Shown piece after piece: positions 37,273 through 48,632 of a DNA stretch of 64,000 nt. This DNA is from Coniferiporia sulphurascens (taxonomy: Eukaryota; Basidiomycota; Agaricomycetes; Hymenochaetales; Hymenochaetaceae). Position 1 is the stretch's first letter. The number at the start of each line of letters is the position of its first letter. The notes under the pieces were generated by a model. The model was not told the DNA's origin. It worked only from the letters and a program-made list of their open reading frames with translations, and did not search any database. The stretch lies in contig NBBA01000016.1 in assembly GCA_002794785.1 (NCBI GenBank), positions 248,001 through 312,000 on the forward strand, in the 5' to 3' direction. A program made the translations under genes and the position numbers.

Positions 37273-37826
37273 TCAAGCAATAATAACGGTCACGTTCTGG
37301 ATCTCCGTGGCGAGGAACGGTCCGGCCTAGAAGGAATTGCATAATAACAGTTCAGTCAGTACTCGCATTAAACGTCTCGTGAAAAGCCGACCACGCACCC
37401 CGACAAGGTTCGCATGCGGGACGCTAATGACAGCCAAGCCCGTGGGGAAGCCAGCGGGGATGAGGATGGAGAAGTTCTGTGCGGGCTCGCCAAAGTTTCC
37501 GGATCCACGCTGGGGGTTGTAAGACCCAGCATAGAGGATGTCTCCGAGGATCTCGGTGGCGTCCTCGCACGGAGTCTGCGAACAGTGGTGTAGCGTAACG
37601 GCTATGCCAATCTCGGTCGACCCAGTCAGAGTGTCCTGTAGAGAGGAAAGTGTAAGCCGCCACATATACATTTACGAATGAAGGAGACGGAACGCACTTG
37701 CTTCACGACCGAGACGGTGGTGTTCTGCCCAGCGGAGAGCGTCTGGTTGGCAACTGGCGCGCTAATGGTAACACGCTGGGCGAGCGTCGCAGCGGCGAGA
37801 GACAAAAGGACAGCGAAGAATTTCAT
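37273..37826 (-). CDS. Small secreted protein, family member A (139 aa)
   Basis: Exons 37698-37826, 37399-37635, 37273-37326. Signal peptide MKFFAVLLSLAAATLAQ; mature part starts RVTISAPVANQTLSAGQNTT, a beta-sandwich-like opening, then DTLTGSTEIGIAVTLHHC, PCEDATEILGDILYAGSYN, AQNFSILIPAGFPTG and a short last exon AGPFLATEIQNVTVIIA. Two cysteines (HHC and PCE) probably pair. It has a paralog at 52574-53146 with the same exon pattern. I have a general memory of such short beta-sandwich secreted proteins in Agaricomycetes but no known function. The in-frame TTG at 37847 is not used; the ATG at 37826 precedes the signal peptide directly. Confidence 0.85.
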
Positions 37827-37894
37827 GATTATAGACGATGCGAACAAGGGCTGAACGAAGAGATGTCCATTCTACTAAGCCTGCTCGCCTCAGC

Positions 37895-37901
37895 TTATAT
37901 A
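37895..37901 (-). promoter_or_regulatory. TATA box of small secreted protein A
   Basis: TATATAA on the minus strand, 69 bp upstream of the ATG at 37826; consistent with a strong regulated promoter. Confidence 0.6.
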
Positions 37902-40900
37902 GCCCCGGATGCCTTTCCGGTTGCGGGCGAAGCAGCGTACATAATGCAGTGGCGGCCACGGCCACATCCTCTCGCACTCTCTCGCGCGCCTCCCCGAAAC
38001 ACGGCGAACAAGGGGCAAGCAGAGAACATCAGAGCTCGTCATACCAGGGGCGGCGGCGGCATTTCGACGCCGAAACCTTAGGGGCCATCGCCGTTCGGCG
38101 AGGAAGTGGAGAACTCGAGCGGATGCGCCGCGTCGAACTTGAAACACATCCCCAACAGATGAGATGGGATGGGATGGGATGGGCCGCCACCATTTTCCAC
38201 GATTTGCGCGGGTGGGCGCTACATTCCCCATTCCTCGAGTGCGATCAGATATGCGTAGCCAGAAAAGCTTTGTCCAAGGGGACAAAGAGACCGTCGAGCC
38301 TGATCCAAGACTGTTGTAGCCACAATTATGTAATAACTCCGCTTACCAATACTGACGCGCCTTTCTCTCAGATTCCAGATATTCTACTACATCCTCACAA
38401 AACACATCAAATCAATTAATACCGGCATCCCGACACATCGCAATCACTCCGGGGGATTTGCGGGGGAAATATCGGACATCCCTCATCTCATCGTCAACAT
38501 AACATACTATTTGAAATCTTCCACAATTAATGGCCCTGCATGCCAATATCACAACGTGGAATGATGAAGTAGTCCCCGTATACGGTGAATTAGCGGCTCG
38601 CCGACGAATCATATACAGCTCCGGTTACATTACAACATACGGTGCCGATCCAATAACAAATCGCAGAAAGTTCCGCTTTTCTTGTTTTGGGAAAGTCGGC
38701 AGCTTCTTGCATTAATCCCAGCGTACGAGCTCAGCATGACTACTAACCAGTTTACAAATAGGAGTTAATGTGCGTCTTGACTCTCTCGCCGAGCAGAGCT
38801 TCCTCCAGTACAGGGGGATACCCGGGAGGCTGAAAATACAGTAATTGGCGAACGGCAATGCGTAGGCGAGCTCGGGCCATTCCCCGTCCAGGAAATTAGC
38901 CTCGCTCGCCTTCAATGGCCGACTACGAGCGACGGTCAGGCGCGGAGCCGACTGAATAACTCGGCATTTGCCGCAGAAAGGACATGCTCTGTCGATCCGG
39001 ACGCGGGCGCGGGCGCAGGCTTCACTATACTGGTCCACAATATTAATCTTACTTTCTACTCACTCAGGGGAAGTGACTACCTTCGGGTGGTCGGCCGATC
39101 GGTGATGAGTGATGAGATGGAGAGGGCAGTTTCGGTAGGGGTGAGAAACCTTCGGAATAGGAGATGGGGCAGAGCATCTACTCGGAAGAACATTAATTGA
39201 TCTTGAATTGAAGGACTATTGGAGGCAATAGTCATGCGAGCCTGACAGCTCAAACAAGCTGAAGGTGCGTCTACATTGTACGAAAGTAATGGTGCAGAGC
39301 GCCCGAGTTCGGAGGCATTTCTAATGCCTATGGACAACGGGCAAGAACGGGCAAGATCGTGCAGTTTGCGGAGTCTCCGTATTGATTGACGACGCCCACG
39401 GATTAGATTGATGTCGCACTGATCATCGCACCAACCCCCGAAAAAAACGGGCCTCTGCTGACTAGCAAGTATCTTGGCGTGCACGACCACGACAAACGCC
39501 GGGCAAGTATTCAGTGGATGCGGACATTATTGCGCTCTCTATGTGGAGAAAAGGCCGTCCCTCCAATCTGTCGGCAACACGGTACGTGAATGTCAGCGAA
39601 GCCCAGTAGCAAGCCAATCCACATCGAGGCGAGGTACGAAGCAGGGGGAAATTGGTCTTGGAAGACCCAGGGCATCAAGCTATTCATGTGTACTGCACAT
39701 GCAGCCAGAACAATCTGCTTGCTCGGCCCCGCTTGCTTCGACCGAATTTAATGGTCGTATTTGTCCTACTCTGTAACTTCTGCATACAGTAATTAACGTG
39801 ACAAGAACAGTGGTCGATCCCGTGAGTACACAGAACCAAAGCTTTAATCAGATAGCAGAGGAGTCGAGGGTCCGAGGGTCGATTCTAGACTGGTGCAGAT
39901 GACAAGCTTCAGATAGTAAGACGAAGCCGGCTCCTACTAGTACTCCCACCCCGCACGTGGTGTATATACTGTACATAGCGATGGCCCCGCCAGGCCGAAC
40001 GCTTTAAAGAGCGAAGCACTACATTGGAGCTGAGTTCGGATTATCGACGCCTGGAGACCACGCAGCAGCATTCTCGGAAGCTATTTTCAGCCATCGCAGA
40101 GCCATAGGGTAACGCGTACGAAAAGAAAGCGAAGAGAACACCCAAAACGATTGAAATGTGTATTTTTAGGCTGGCTGGAGCGTTTCGTACTTTTAAGCAC
40201 GGGTTCAGCTGGGAGTACTAGTGGTCCTCGATAGATAGGGGGCGTAGCGAAGGGGCCTGTGACTACTATCGATGTCTCTTTTCGAAGAGAGCGGGGAAAT
40301 AGAGTGCTTCGTAGAGACACCTAGAGTCTGGCGATCTGGGACGGCGCTAAGTTCCGCTCGGGGGGTAAACTCGTGAGCTGGCGCTGGCAGTGAGGCGTTA
40401 TAACCGTACAAACAAGCATTGAATGTCAGATTCTAGAATTGAGAAGTACACGCAGGAATCTCGTTGATAGCCCCAAGAAGATCCGATTTGCATTGAGCCT
40501 ATTGAGAAGCTGGGGTAGAGCTTGAGCTTCGTAGCTTCTGAAGCATAGGGGGGAGGGAGAGACTTCACAGTATCAAGTTAGCGTCTGTTAATATGACCTT
40601 GGATCCGACATTAACGCTGGACGCGCATTTTTCGCTAGTAAGCGAGCAATGGTGTGCGAATGCAGCGAGTGCAGTAACTCTCTGAGCCCCTGTTATCCAT
40701 CACATGGGCGAGAGTAGGCCATACAAGTACGAGGGTTCCCAGCAGATTGCGACCGCTCTTTTAAGTTCGCTGAGGCCCGGAAGTAGAGTGCTAGAGCTCG
40801 TGGATGGGAGAAGGGGAGAAACGAGTCAGTCGTACACGGGCATTTGAGTTCCGCTGAATCGCATTGGGCCGACTCTGGTGGCTCGTGCGCATACACGTTC

Positions 40901-40947
40901 ACTACTCGCGATATCGAATAGACTAGTACTGCCCAACACCGACCAGC
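37902..40947. other. Gene-free 3 kb region
   Basis: Between the divergent small secreted protein A and DUG1 genes. The longest open frames (for example 39077-39490 minus, 137 codons) lack domain similarity, splice context and a credible start. I see no terminal inverted repeats, transposase or tRNA. May hold long promoters or decayed sequence. Confidence 0.5.
38164..38183. repeat. ATGGG tandem repeat, four copies
   Basis: Four perfect ATGGG units about 340 bp upstream of the small secreted protein A gene. Confidence 0.85.
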
Positions 40948-42989
40948 ATGCCCGCCCCGACCAAGTTCCTCGACTTTGTCGACGCCAACGCCGACAGGTT
41001 CATCAAGCGTCTCGCAGGTGCCGTCGCCATCCCGAGGTGCGAGTTGATCTTCTCACCGCCGCGATAACGGCTGCCTATATGCTCACCCTCGTCGCCTCGC
41101 TACAGCGTGAGCGGAGACGCCGCCTACCGCAAAGATGTGTTCCGCATGGCTGAGTTCCTCGAGGCAGAGCTCAAGGCCGTAGGCTGCCAGGTGCGACCTG
41201 TACCACTCGGGAAGCACATACTCGACGGTGAGGAGCTCGAGCTCCCGCCAGCGCTCTTCGCAGAGATCGGGAACGATCCCAGCAAAAAGACCATCCTCTG
41301 CTACGGCCACTTCGACGTCCAGCCCGTACGCGCACATTAATATTACACCCTCAACCGTTTCGCCCGATGACTGACGCCGCAGCCCACACGTACTCCAGGC
41401 GCTGAAGAGCGACGGCTGGGACACGGACCCCTTCACGCTGACAGTCGACGAGCAGACGGGGCGGCTCATCGGGCGCGGGTCGAGCGACGACAAGGGCCCG
41501 GTGCTCGGCTGGGTCAACGTACTCCAGGCGCACAAGGAGCTCGGCCTCCCGCTCCCCGTCAACCTCAAGTTCTGCCTCGAGGGCATGGAGGAGAGCGGCT
41601 CGGAGGGCCTCGACGAGCTCATTGCGCGCGAGGCTGGCAAGGGCAAGTTCTTCGATGGCGTCGACGCCGTGTGCATTGTGCGTCTGCACGTCTCCTTACC
41701 CACACTCACGTCTAGCTCACCCGCTCCTGACTGTCTAGTCGGACAACTACTGGCTCAACACGCGCACGCCCTGTCTGACATATGGCCTCCGCGGTCTCTC
41801 GTACTACAAGCTCACGATCTCCGGACCAGCGCGCGACCTCCACTCAGGAGTGTACGGGCGCGCAGTGCACGAGCCCATGACGGATCTCATCACGCTCATG
41901 AGCAAACTCGTCACCCCACAAGGCAAGATCCTCGTCCCAGGCGTCGAAGACCTCGTAGCCCCACTCACCGACGAGGAACGGTGAGCCGCCCACCCAATCT
42001 CCTCTCTCAATATATGCACATATTCATCCACGTCCCCTACACTCAGAAAACGGTACGACATCCTGGACTACAGCGTCGCGGACATCGAGTTCTCCGCGGG
42101 CGCTGCGATCGCGCTGTCGGACGACAAAGCGACCGTGCTCATGGGGCGCATGCGCTACCCATCGCTCTCCCTGCACGGTATCGAGGGCGCGTTCTCCGCC
42201 CCCGGCGCAAAGACCGTCATCCCAGCCAAGGTCTCTGGTAAATTCTCCATCCGGTGCGTCCGTCCTTCAAGTTCTCCACAGAGTCCACACATGAAAATCA
42301 ATCTCAATCTCAATCGTATCCTACATCCCTATCCCCGCCCACTCCCTCCAGCCTCGTCCCGGACCAAACACCCGACCTCATCGACCCGCTCGTGTTCGCA
42401 TACCTCAAATCCGAATTCGCGAAGCTCGGCAGCAAGAACACGATGCACGTCGAGAACCTGCACGGCGGCAAACCGTGGGTCGAAGACCCCAACCACTGGA
42501 ACTACGTCGCCGCAAGCCGCGCAACCGAGGTCCGCACCACACCCGCCTTCCCTTCTTGTTGCCTGCCCTGTCTTACGCCTTACGCCTCACGCACCTCCCT
42601 TTTTTAGGCAGTGTACAAAGTCCGACCCGACCTGACGCGCGAGGGCGGCTCGATCCCTGTCACACTCACGTTCGCAGAGCAGCTCAAAGTCAACGTGCTA
42701 CTCCTGCCCATGGGTCGGGGCGACGACGGTGCACAGTAAGCACTAGCGTCTCGTCTCCAGACATCTCTTGGACCTTTGGTCTCTGATCTTTGATCTTTCG
42801 CACCCCCAGCTCGACAAACGAAAAGCTCGACCGCTCGAACTTCCTCGAGGGCGTGAGTATTTAGTATCCATTCTACCTCTCCAAACGACAATTTTTTTTT
42901 GTTATTTTTACTCACCGGCGTTCGCTTGCTGTTTACAGACGAAGCTCCTAGGGACGTACTTGTACGAAGTGGCCGACGTGAAGGCGTGA
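40948..42989 (+). CDS. DUG1: Cys-Gly metallodipeptidase (M20 family, DUG1/CNDP2)
   Basis: Cytosolic di-metal peptidase splitting Cys-Gly in glutathione breakdown. Nine exons, 478 aa: 40948-41036, 41106-41325, 41399-41677, 41739-41980, 42047-42253, 42352-42529, 42608-42735, 42810-42852, 42939-42989. M20 ligands are all visible: [10 protein letters not shown] (His, and the catalytic-associated Asp two residues on), [12 protein letters not shown] (bridging Asp), [13 protein letters not shown] (catalytic Glu and ligand Glu), DAVCISDNYW (Asp), and the final His in [17 protein letters not shown]. The lid domain with [19 protein letters not shown] supplies the dimer His. The end [14 protein letters not shown] is usual. 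Family length is about 475-480, so it is complete. Exons 6 to 9 are short; exon 6 ends with a GTCCGC donor. Very GC-rich codons. Confidence 0.95.
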
Positions 42990-43464
42990 GTAGGTTAGCC
43001 TCGGTGGGGGTATTACCGTTCTGGGCAATGGCATCGGCGAGATATGCGGTACGATATATGCGCCGGGAGGGGGGATGTCGCCCGGAGAGTAGGAAGAAAC
43101 GAACGCATCACTGTAGCTGTAAGCTGTAAGCTGTACAATTAACAGACGTCAACTATCATACCAGTCCGCCTTTTTTTTAAGAATAAAATAAATAAAAAGA
43201 GAGGAATGGACGAAAAAAAAGATATGGACGCGAATGCTGATGCTGGTATGGATGCCGATGCGCACATGGATTTGGAGGGCGAGATGCGGTCTGATTCCAA
43301 TATTAATTTTAGTTCGTTAACGGGAGCGGGCGCGACGTTAATCGCAACCACAACGCATACACTGAGAATCGAGTTGGAATATATATATGAATGAATAGCA
43401 CAGAGCGAGACGAAGGGGTCCATTACCCATTACACAACTTATAGAAACTTCACGTTATCTCTAC
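42990..43464. other. Intergenic, convergent
   Basis: 3' region of DUG1 and of the SUZ-domain gene. Contains a duplicated TGTAAGC near 43115-43135. Nothing coding. Confidence 0.55.
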
Positions 43465-44454
43465 TCAACCCGCACCCGCACCCGCACCGACATCAATATC
43501 AATATCAATACCAACATTATCACCAACACCGGCACTCGCACCGAAGGACGCACGCTTCGCGCCCCTCCTCCTCTGCCCACCCGCACCCGCGCCCGCGCCT
43601 GAGCCTGAGCCTGTGAACCCTTTCGCAACGCCCTCGCCTTCGTCTCCTTGCCTCCCCGACTCGGGCCTATAGCTCGAATTCGGTCCGCGCGGGTTGCGCA
43701 GCACCGACACCGGCGCGCCGGGCGGAGGGGGCGGTGGGGGGCTACGCGACTTTGATTTTGCTTCCAAGTTCGAGTTCGAGTTTGAGTTCGCTTTGGACTT
43801 GGACTTGGACGTGAGCTTGGACTTTGCGGTAGTACTAGTCGGCGTCGGCGTCAGGTCTGGCGCAGACGAAGTAGCGAGGCCTGGGCTAGAGGGAGGGTTG
43901 GACTCGGGCTCGGACTCTACCACCCCTACCCCTGCTCCTGCTCCTGTTCCCGCAGCAGCGTCGCCGCCAAAAATGCGCGCACGCGCAGCCTGGTACGCCG
44001 CCTCCCTATCCCTCAGGGACTTCATTCCCATTCCCAACCCCGACCCAGATCCGGACGCCTCACTCAATGCGCCCGCGCTGCGTGCATGCGCAGACGCGAG
44101 GGCGGGCCGCTTGAGGATGCGCAGCGGCGCGTGGAACGCTTCTGGCGGGGGCAACGCGGCGGCGGAGGACATGGATGTGGAGGTGCTGAGCACGACCTCG
44201 GGCATTGGTGCTTTTGCGTTTCTGTGTGAAGGGGGAGGTTCCGTGAGCCTGCGAGGTACGGGGTACGGGGTACAAGAGATATAGGGGGAAAGGAGGACGC
44301 ACGCATCGCGCCAGATGGCCGCGCCGTCTATCTCTTCTTCCTCAGCCTCAGCCTCGACCTCGTCGTCATCGTCGTCCCAGTCGTCCGGTACGGATGCCTT
44401 CCCCTTCGCCTTTGTGCTAACACCGCTGCGAAGGACCTGGGTGAATACGCGCAT
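43465..44454 (-). CDS. SUZ-domain protein with low-complexity tail
   Basis: Coding 44303-44454 and 43465-44248 if the in-frame GT-AG intron 44249-44302 (54 nt) is removed; about 311 aa. Near the start: an acidic stretch (VPDDWDDDDDEVEAEAEEEE); then LRILKRPAL and SLRDREAAYQAARARIFG, the SUZ motif, a basic RNA-binding segment found in SUZRD1-like proteins; later VSVLRNPRGPNSSYRPESG resembles SUZ-C. Between and after are Ser/Gly/Ala/Pro-rich repeats, for instance alternating Ser-Lys, seven Pro, and IDIDIDV at the end, each from short DNA repeats. The true start is uncertain: ACTGACTTGATG followed by TTCACCCAG just inside 44454 looks like a branch point and acceptor, so the ATG at 44454 may lie in an intron and an exon near 44480-44560 may supply the N-terminus. 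Role by family: mRNA binding. Confidence 0.72.
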   Translation of the reverse strand: MRVFTQVLRSGVSTKAKGKASVPDDWDDDDDEVEAEAEEEEIDGAAIWRDACVLLSPYISCTPYPVPRRLTEPPPSHRNAKAPMPEVVLSTSTSMSSAAALPPPEAFHAPLRILKRPALASAHARSAGALSEASGSGSGLGMGMKSLRDREAAYQAARARIFGGDAAAGTGAGAGVGVVESEPESNPPSSPGLATSSAPDLTPTPTSTTAKSKLTSKSKSKANSNSNSNLEAKSKSRSPPPPPPPGAPVSVLRNPRGPNSSYRPESGRQGDEGEGVAKGFTGSGSGAGAGAGGQRRRGAKRASFGASAGVGDNVGIDIDIDVGAGAGAG

Positions 44455-45989
44455 CAAGTCAGTAGCAATCCCGTGCGTTCAAGCAACGACCGAGACAGAG
44501 GCTGACTTCATTTGGGGCGCCAGCGTGCAGCCAGGGGTCACCATCGACGTTGTGCGGTGATTTAGAATTGGATGTAGAGTTGGCTGTGCTTGACATATAT
44601 ATGGGGAGCCTCCACTGCGCGAGGCAGGGAGGAGGACGAAGACGAAGATGGAAAGGAGGAGACTCAGACGCGACGCGGCGTTTGTTTTCTCAAGCATATG
44701 CACTCGGCACAAAATCATATTCAGACAATAAATCTACACGAAAAACTAGTCTGTCGCGCCCCATCGCAGCCCCAAACTATCGAGGCAAAGCACAGAGACA
44801 CCCCTCACAAGTACAAGTACATGAGAGGAAGACCGAGCGCGAGTTCGTCTAGCACTAATATCCACTTCAGAAGCCGCGGTGGGGAAAGAGCCGCAGCGTC
44901 TGTACACAGTAGTGCAAAAAAAAGAGTCGAAACAAGAACGCACGCGAAATGTATCATTTTCTAAAGGACTCGGCGCCAGGGCATTCAGATAAGAAACCAA
45001 GGCGGTGTGATAGGAAGTCGATGTTTTTTTTGCACTCTTTGAAGGGACATCACCGGGAAGAACAACAGCCAGCAAGCGCGTCTTTTTATCTTTTTATACC
45101 GGCGATTGCCGTACGTTCGTTCTCCGACGGGGCTTGCCGTGTCGATCATTATTCCGAATAGCCCGGGGCGTTGTTCTATCGATTTTAAAAAGACGCTCGA
45201 GTACTGCACTATTCATTTATTATTGCTACTGCGCCGATCAGTCGGAAGCCAGCAGAATGCTACTGCGCAGCAGAAGCAGTCCGAGAAGAACATCTTTTTC
45301 TTCGTGCAGGAATTAAGCATGAGGCCACGTCTTCGACCCGGGGTCCGTAGTACACTCGACTCGAAACAGGTACAATCGCCTGTGGATACCCCAGACACGA
45401 TAGGAGACTGCTGCTGGTGCACAGGCGGCTGTAGTCGGCGATTCTTCATGTTGGCTTCAGGGTTAGCCGCACCCGTGTCTAAATCAGGCGTGAAGAATTG
45501 CGGGGTCGAAGACTATCATATCGGATTGCAGACGACAATTCTGCGAGCAGCTCGCCCGATGTAGTGTCGGGCACGGGAGGGATAGGCCTCGTTGACATGG
45601 TCCGTCCCCCAGGCCTTTCGCATTGGCCTGTGCTACTAATAGTTGCAATAATAAATACGGTATTGGCTGCATGCACCGGCCGCCGGCCACTTGGAGGAGC
45701 CGCTGGCAATCGCGTGGATTCGGTTCCCTTCTCAACCCTGAAAGGCAGATGCTGTCCCCTCTCTTTGTTGTCCCCTGTTTACCTTTTTCCATTCTTATGT
45801 AATCCGCTATAGGATATCTCCTCCTGAATGCGCCGTATCTCGTAGCTCGCTCTCTTCTCCTCCCCCCTCCTCGTCTCGCCTCAAATGTTGCCTCCATTAT
45901 GAACAGTCAATAACGATCCTGACGAGCGTCGCGGACGGTAGACTCTACCACAGAGTCCGGGGCGTTGCCTCTCCCACCTATACTTCAAC
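44455..45989. other. Gene-poor region, divergent promoters
   Basis: Between the SUZ gene and the copper-fist gene. May include a short 5' exon of the SUZ gene (44480-44560). The longest frames (45484-45897 minus; 45106-45564 plus) show no family similarity. Nothing else recognised. Confidence 0.5.
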
Positions 45990-48061
45990 ATGGTCGGTAC
46001 CCTACACTCTTGCCGTGCCACCCAAACTGATCTTGCTTATCCAGGTTTTCGTTAACGACAAGAAATACGCATGGTCAGTACATTCCCTCGCTCTTTCATA
46101 TTTTTTTCTCATTTTTTGGCGCGTCCAGTGAGACATGCATCAAGGGCCACCGTTCCTCGACCTGCAACCACCGCGACCGTCCGCTATTCGAGATCAAGAA
46201 AAAGGGCCGTCCCATCACCCAATGCGAGCACTGCAGGGAGCTCAGAAAGACGAAACAAGTCCATGTCAAGTGCCTCTGTGAGGGCAGAGAGGACCTCGAC
46301 ATCGTCTCCCACAGTATCCCCGCAAAGAAAGGTGAGCCCTTTCCCCCCTTTTTGCCTCTGCGCGCGTCTAACAAACAAGGGTGCAATTATCCCCCGTAGC
46401 GAATCGCAAAGGCCCCGCCCCGAGTGCGGCGTTCCCCCACGGCCTCCAATCAGCGTCAGACACGGAGGATGTGTCACCAACCCAGAGCCACCCGCAGGCT
46501 GCCCAGAGAAGTCCGCGACCCGCCCATCTCTCTCCTGCAGCGAACTTTGTTTCGCTGACATGTTTCTCTTTCTAATAACCACCCCCTATAACTAGATGGC
46601 GAGCCGTCGTCAGCCTCATCGCCCTCCTGCGCGTGCAAGTCGGGTGCCGAATGCGAGTGCTGCACCGTCCGCCATGCGCCGCGGCTGAAGCGCAGTATGA
46701 CACCTCCGCGGCCCAAGATTGGTGACATTCGCACGGCGGCGTCTCGCGCCCCATCCGAAACGGGCGACGTGCTTGAGGTGGCAGCACCGCATTCGCTTCC
46801 TCACGAGCTCTCCCACGGCCACGGGGTGCGCTCGACGCACGGCGCGGCGCTGTACAACCCCTACGGGCTGGCGCACGATGTGCACATGCGAAACCACGAC
46901 ATGCGAGGCCATGAAGTATCTCCTCCCCCGCCCCCGCCGATAATAACCACGAGTCAGCAGAGAGACTACGCGTACCCGGTCGTCCCCTCGCCGTACGAAC
47001 GTCAGCAACGACAACGACAAGCCTTTGGCATTCAGTCCGAAGTCTCGCCAACCTGGCCTAGTGGCGAAGGATTCCCGGACGACGTTGACAACTTACTTGC
47101 CTCCCTTAGTGCACAAGAGCCACTGGATCAACTGGATTCATCTGAGACTGACTTTGGATCTGTCGATGTTGACGCGTGGCTCCGCCAGCTAACCGTCTCG
47201 AATTCTAACTCGAGCAATATCGACGTGAACATCTCAAGCTCAAATTCATCTCACGTCCCCCAGACCCTACCGGTCCCTCAAGCCCTGGACATATCTGGCG
47301 CCTTAGCACAAGATCAAGACTTCTCTTCTGTTGCGGGACAGTTCGACATGTATTCTGGCCTTACCTCTCAGCTAATGGGTTTTGATGTTGACTCCGGAAA
47401 CCAATATCTCAGCGGGGGAGAGAGCGATCACGGGGGCGACGTGGGTGATGTGGATTCGTTGGCAGGCATGTTTGACCCAGGGCTTCTTAGCTTTACTACA
47501 CCTGCCATTTCCGAGCACGGTGCACCTCCCCAACCTGAGCTACTTCACGCGCCTACGCCCTACGCCGCATACCCTACGTTTGCCTTCAACACGCAGCTCT
47601 CCTCTCCCGGTGGCGATGCAAATGCCAAGGCGGACGTGCATGGTGGTGCGTTCGACTTTCTCACAGCGATGGCGGAGGTAACCGCCCTCACGCAGGGCGT
47701 CCCCGGTTTACCCGCGCTCAGCCGCTCCTCGTCGACGGGATCTCACGCAAGCAGCCGCTCGCGGTCGAGTCTAGGGGTGAGCGTGGGCGGGGCGACGGCT
47801 GGGAACGACCGACTTGATGCATGGCGCAACGCTTACGACACGACGGGCTTCCGGAATACAGGCGTAGGCTCGTGGCCTGCCTCGCCCTTTCCGGCGGTGG
47901 CGGCCGCGGCCGCTGTTGAAAGGGGCCAGCCGTGGTTGCGGATGGCGGATACACATGTGCATGCTCACGATCATGCCCACGCCCCCACGAGGCCGCACGT
48001 GTCTGTATCTACGGCCCTGTCCGACTCGAAAGAGGACACGTTCGCATCGTTGTTCAAATGA
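45990..48061 (+). CDS. Copper-fist transcription factor
   Basis: Nuclear copper-sensing regulator (Ace1/Mac1/Cuf1 family). Exons: 45990-45992 (only the ATG), 46045-46073, 46129-46331, 46400-46510, 46596-48061; 603 aa. N-terminus reads VFVNDKKYACETCIKGHRSS then TCNHRDRPLFEIKKKGRPIT and QCEHCRELRKTKQVHVKC, i.e. the zinc site (C-x2-C-x8-C-x-H), the KGRP minor-groove motif and the copper-binding cysteines. After exon 3 comes a low-complexity region, then a second Cys cluster CACKSGAECECCTVRH (residues about 125-140) resembling the Cys-rich motifs of Cuf1/Mac1. The remaining 450 residues are Ser/Gln/Asp-rich (activation type). The tail has HVHAHDHAHAPTRPH, a possible metal-binding His patch. The donor of the intron 46511-46595 (GTCCGC) is weak, so the exon 4 end is uncertain; the ATG-only first exon is required to begin the copper fist. 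Confidence 0.9.
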
Positions 48062-48632
48062 CGAGGAAGCGATGTCCGAGGAAATAATAAAAACGTCGTC
48101 GACCACGATGAGCTGGCCTGTTCCGTAGATGCCCTGCACCTATTTATACAACCGCAATCGCACGCTTCGATACCAATCTCGCTTCTTGTCTCCTGCACGC
48201 GCACACTTATGGGCGGATGGATGGATAGCTATTATGATGCACTCCGGACCGTGCACTCCGCCGTTCACCCGCATTCTCTCCTTTCTCCATTAAGTATCGT
48301 CACTCTCGGCCGGCCTAATACACATTATGCAACATGCCCTTTTTCTTGTTCTCTTTCTTGTTTTTCGTTTTCTTTCTCTCGGATCGAAGGTTCTCCATCG
48401 AGCCTCCTCGCCTCTTATTTCCATTCTCTACTTTTGTGTCTAGTTAATAACATTTCCAAGCTCTATTGAATGCATGTGCATGATGTACGATCCCAATAAA
48501 TGTACTCCTTTTCCTGTACTTTTGCGTGCGTGTTTTAGTGCAGAAAGGGGTCTTTAAGCAAGTATTCAATCCAACAACGACAAGTGCTCCAAACGACCAA
48601 CCAAGAAGGAAGGGAAATAACTCAGAGACCCC
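48062..48632. other. Intergenic, convergent
   Basis: 3' ends of the copper-fist and alanine aminotransferase genes. Pyrimidine-rich on the plus strand around 48330-48400. No coding signal. Confidence 0.6.

Noticed and set aside
39077..39490. 137-codon minus-strand frame in the 3-kb gene-free region
   Set aside because: No recognisable domain, no splice-linked neighbours, amino-acid composition typical of random sequence.
43694..44284. 196-codon plus-strand frame
   Set aside because: Antisense shadow of the SUZ-domain gene and its low-complexity repeats.
45484..45897. 137-codon minus-strand frame
   Set aside because: No similarity, no signal peptide or splice context; overlaps another frame equally open on the plus strand.
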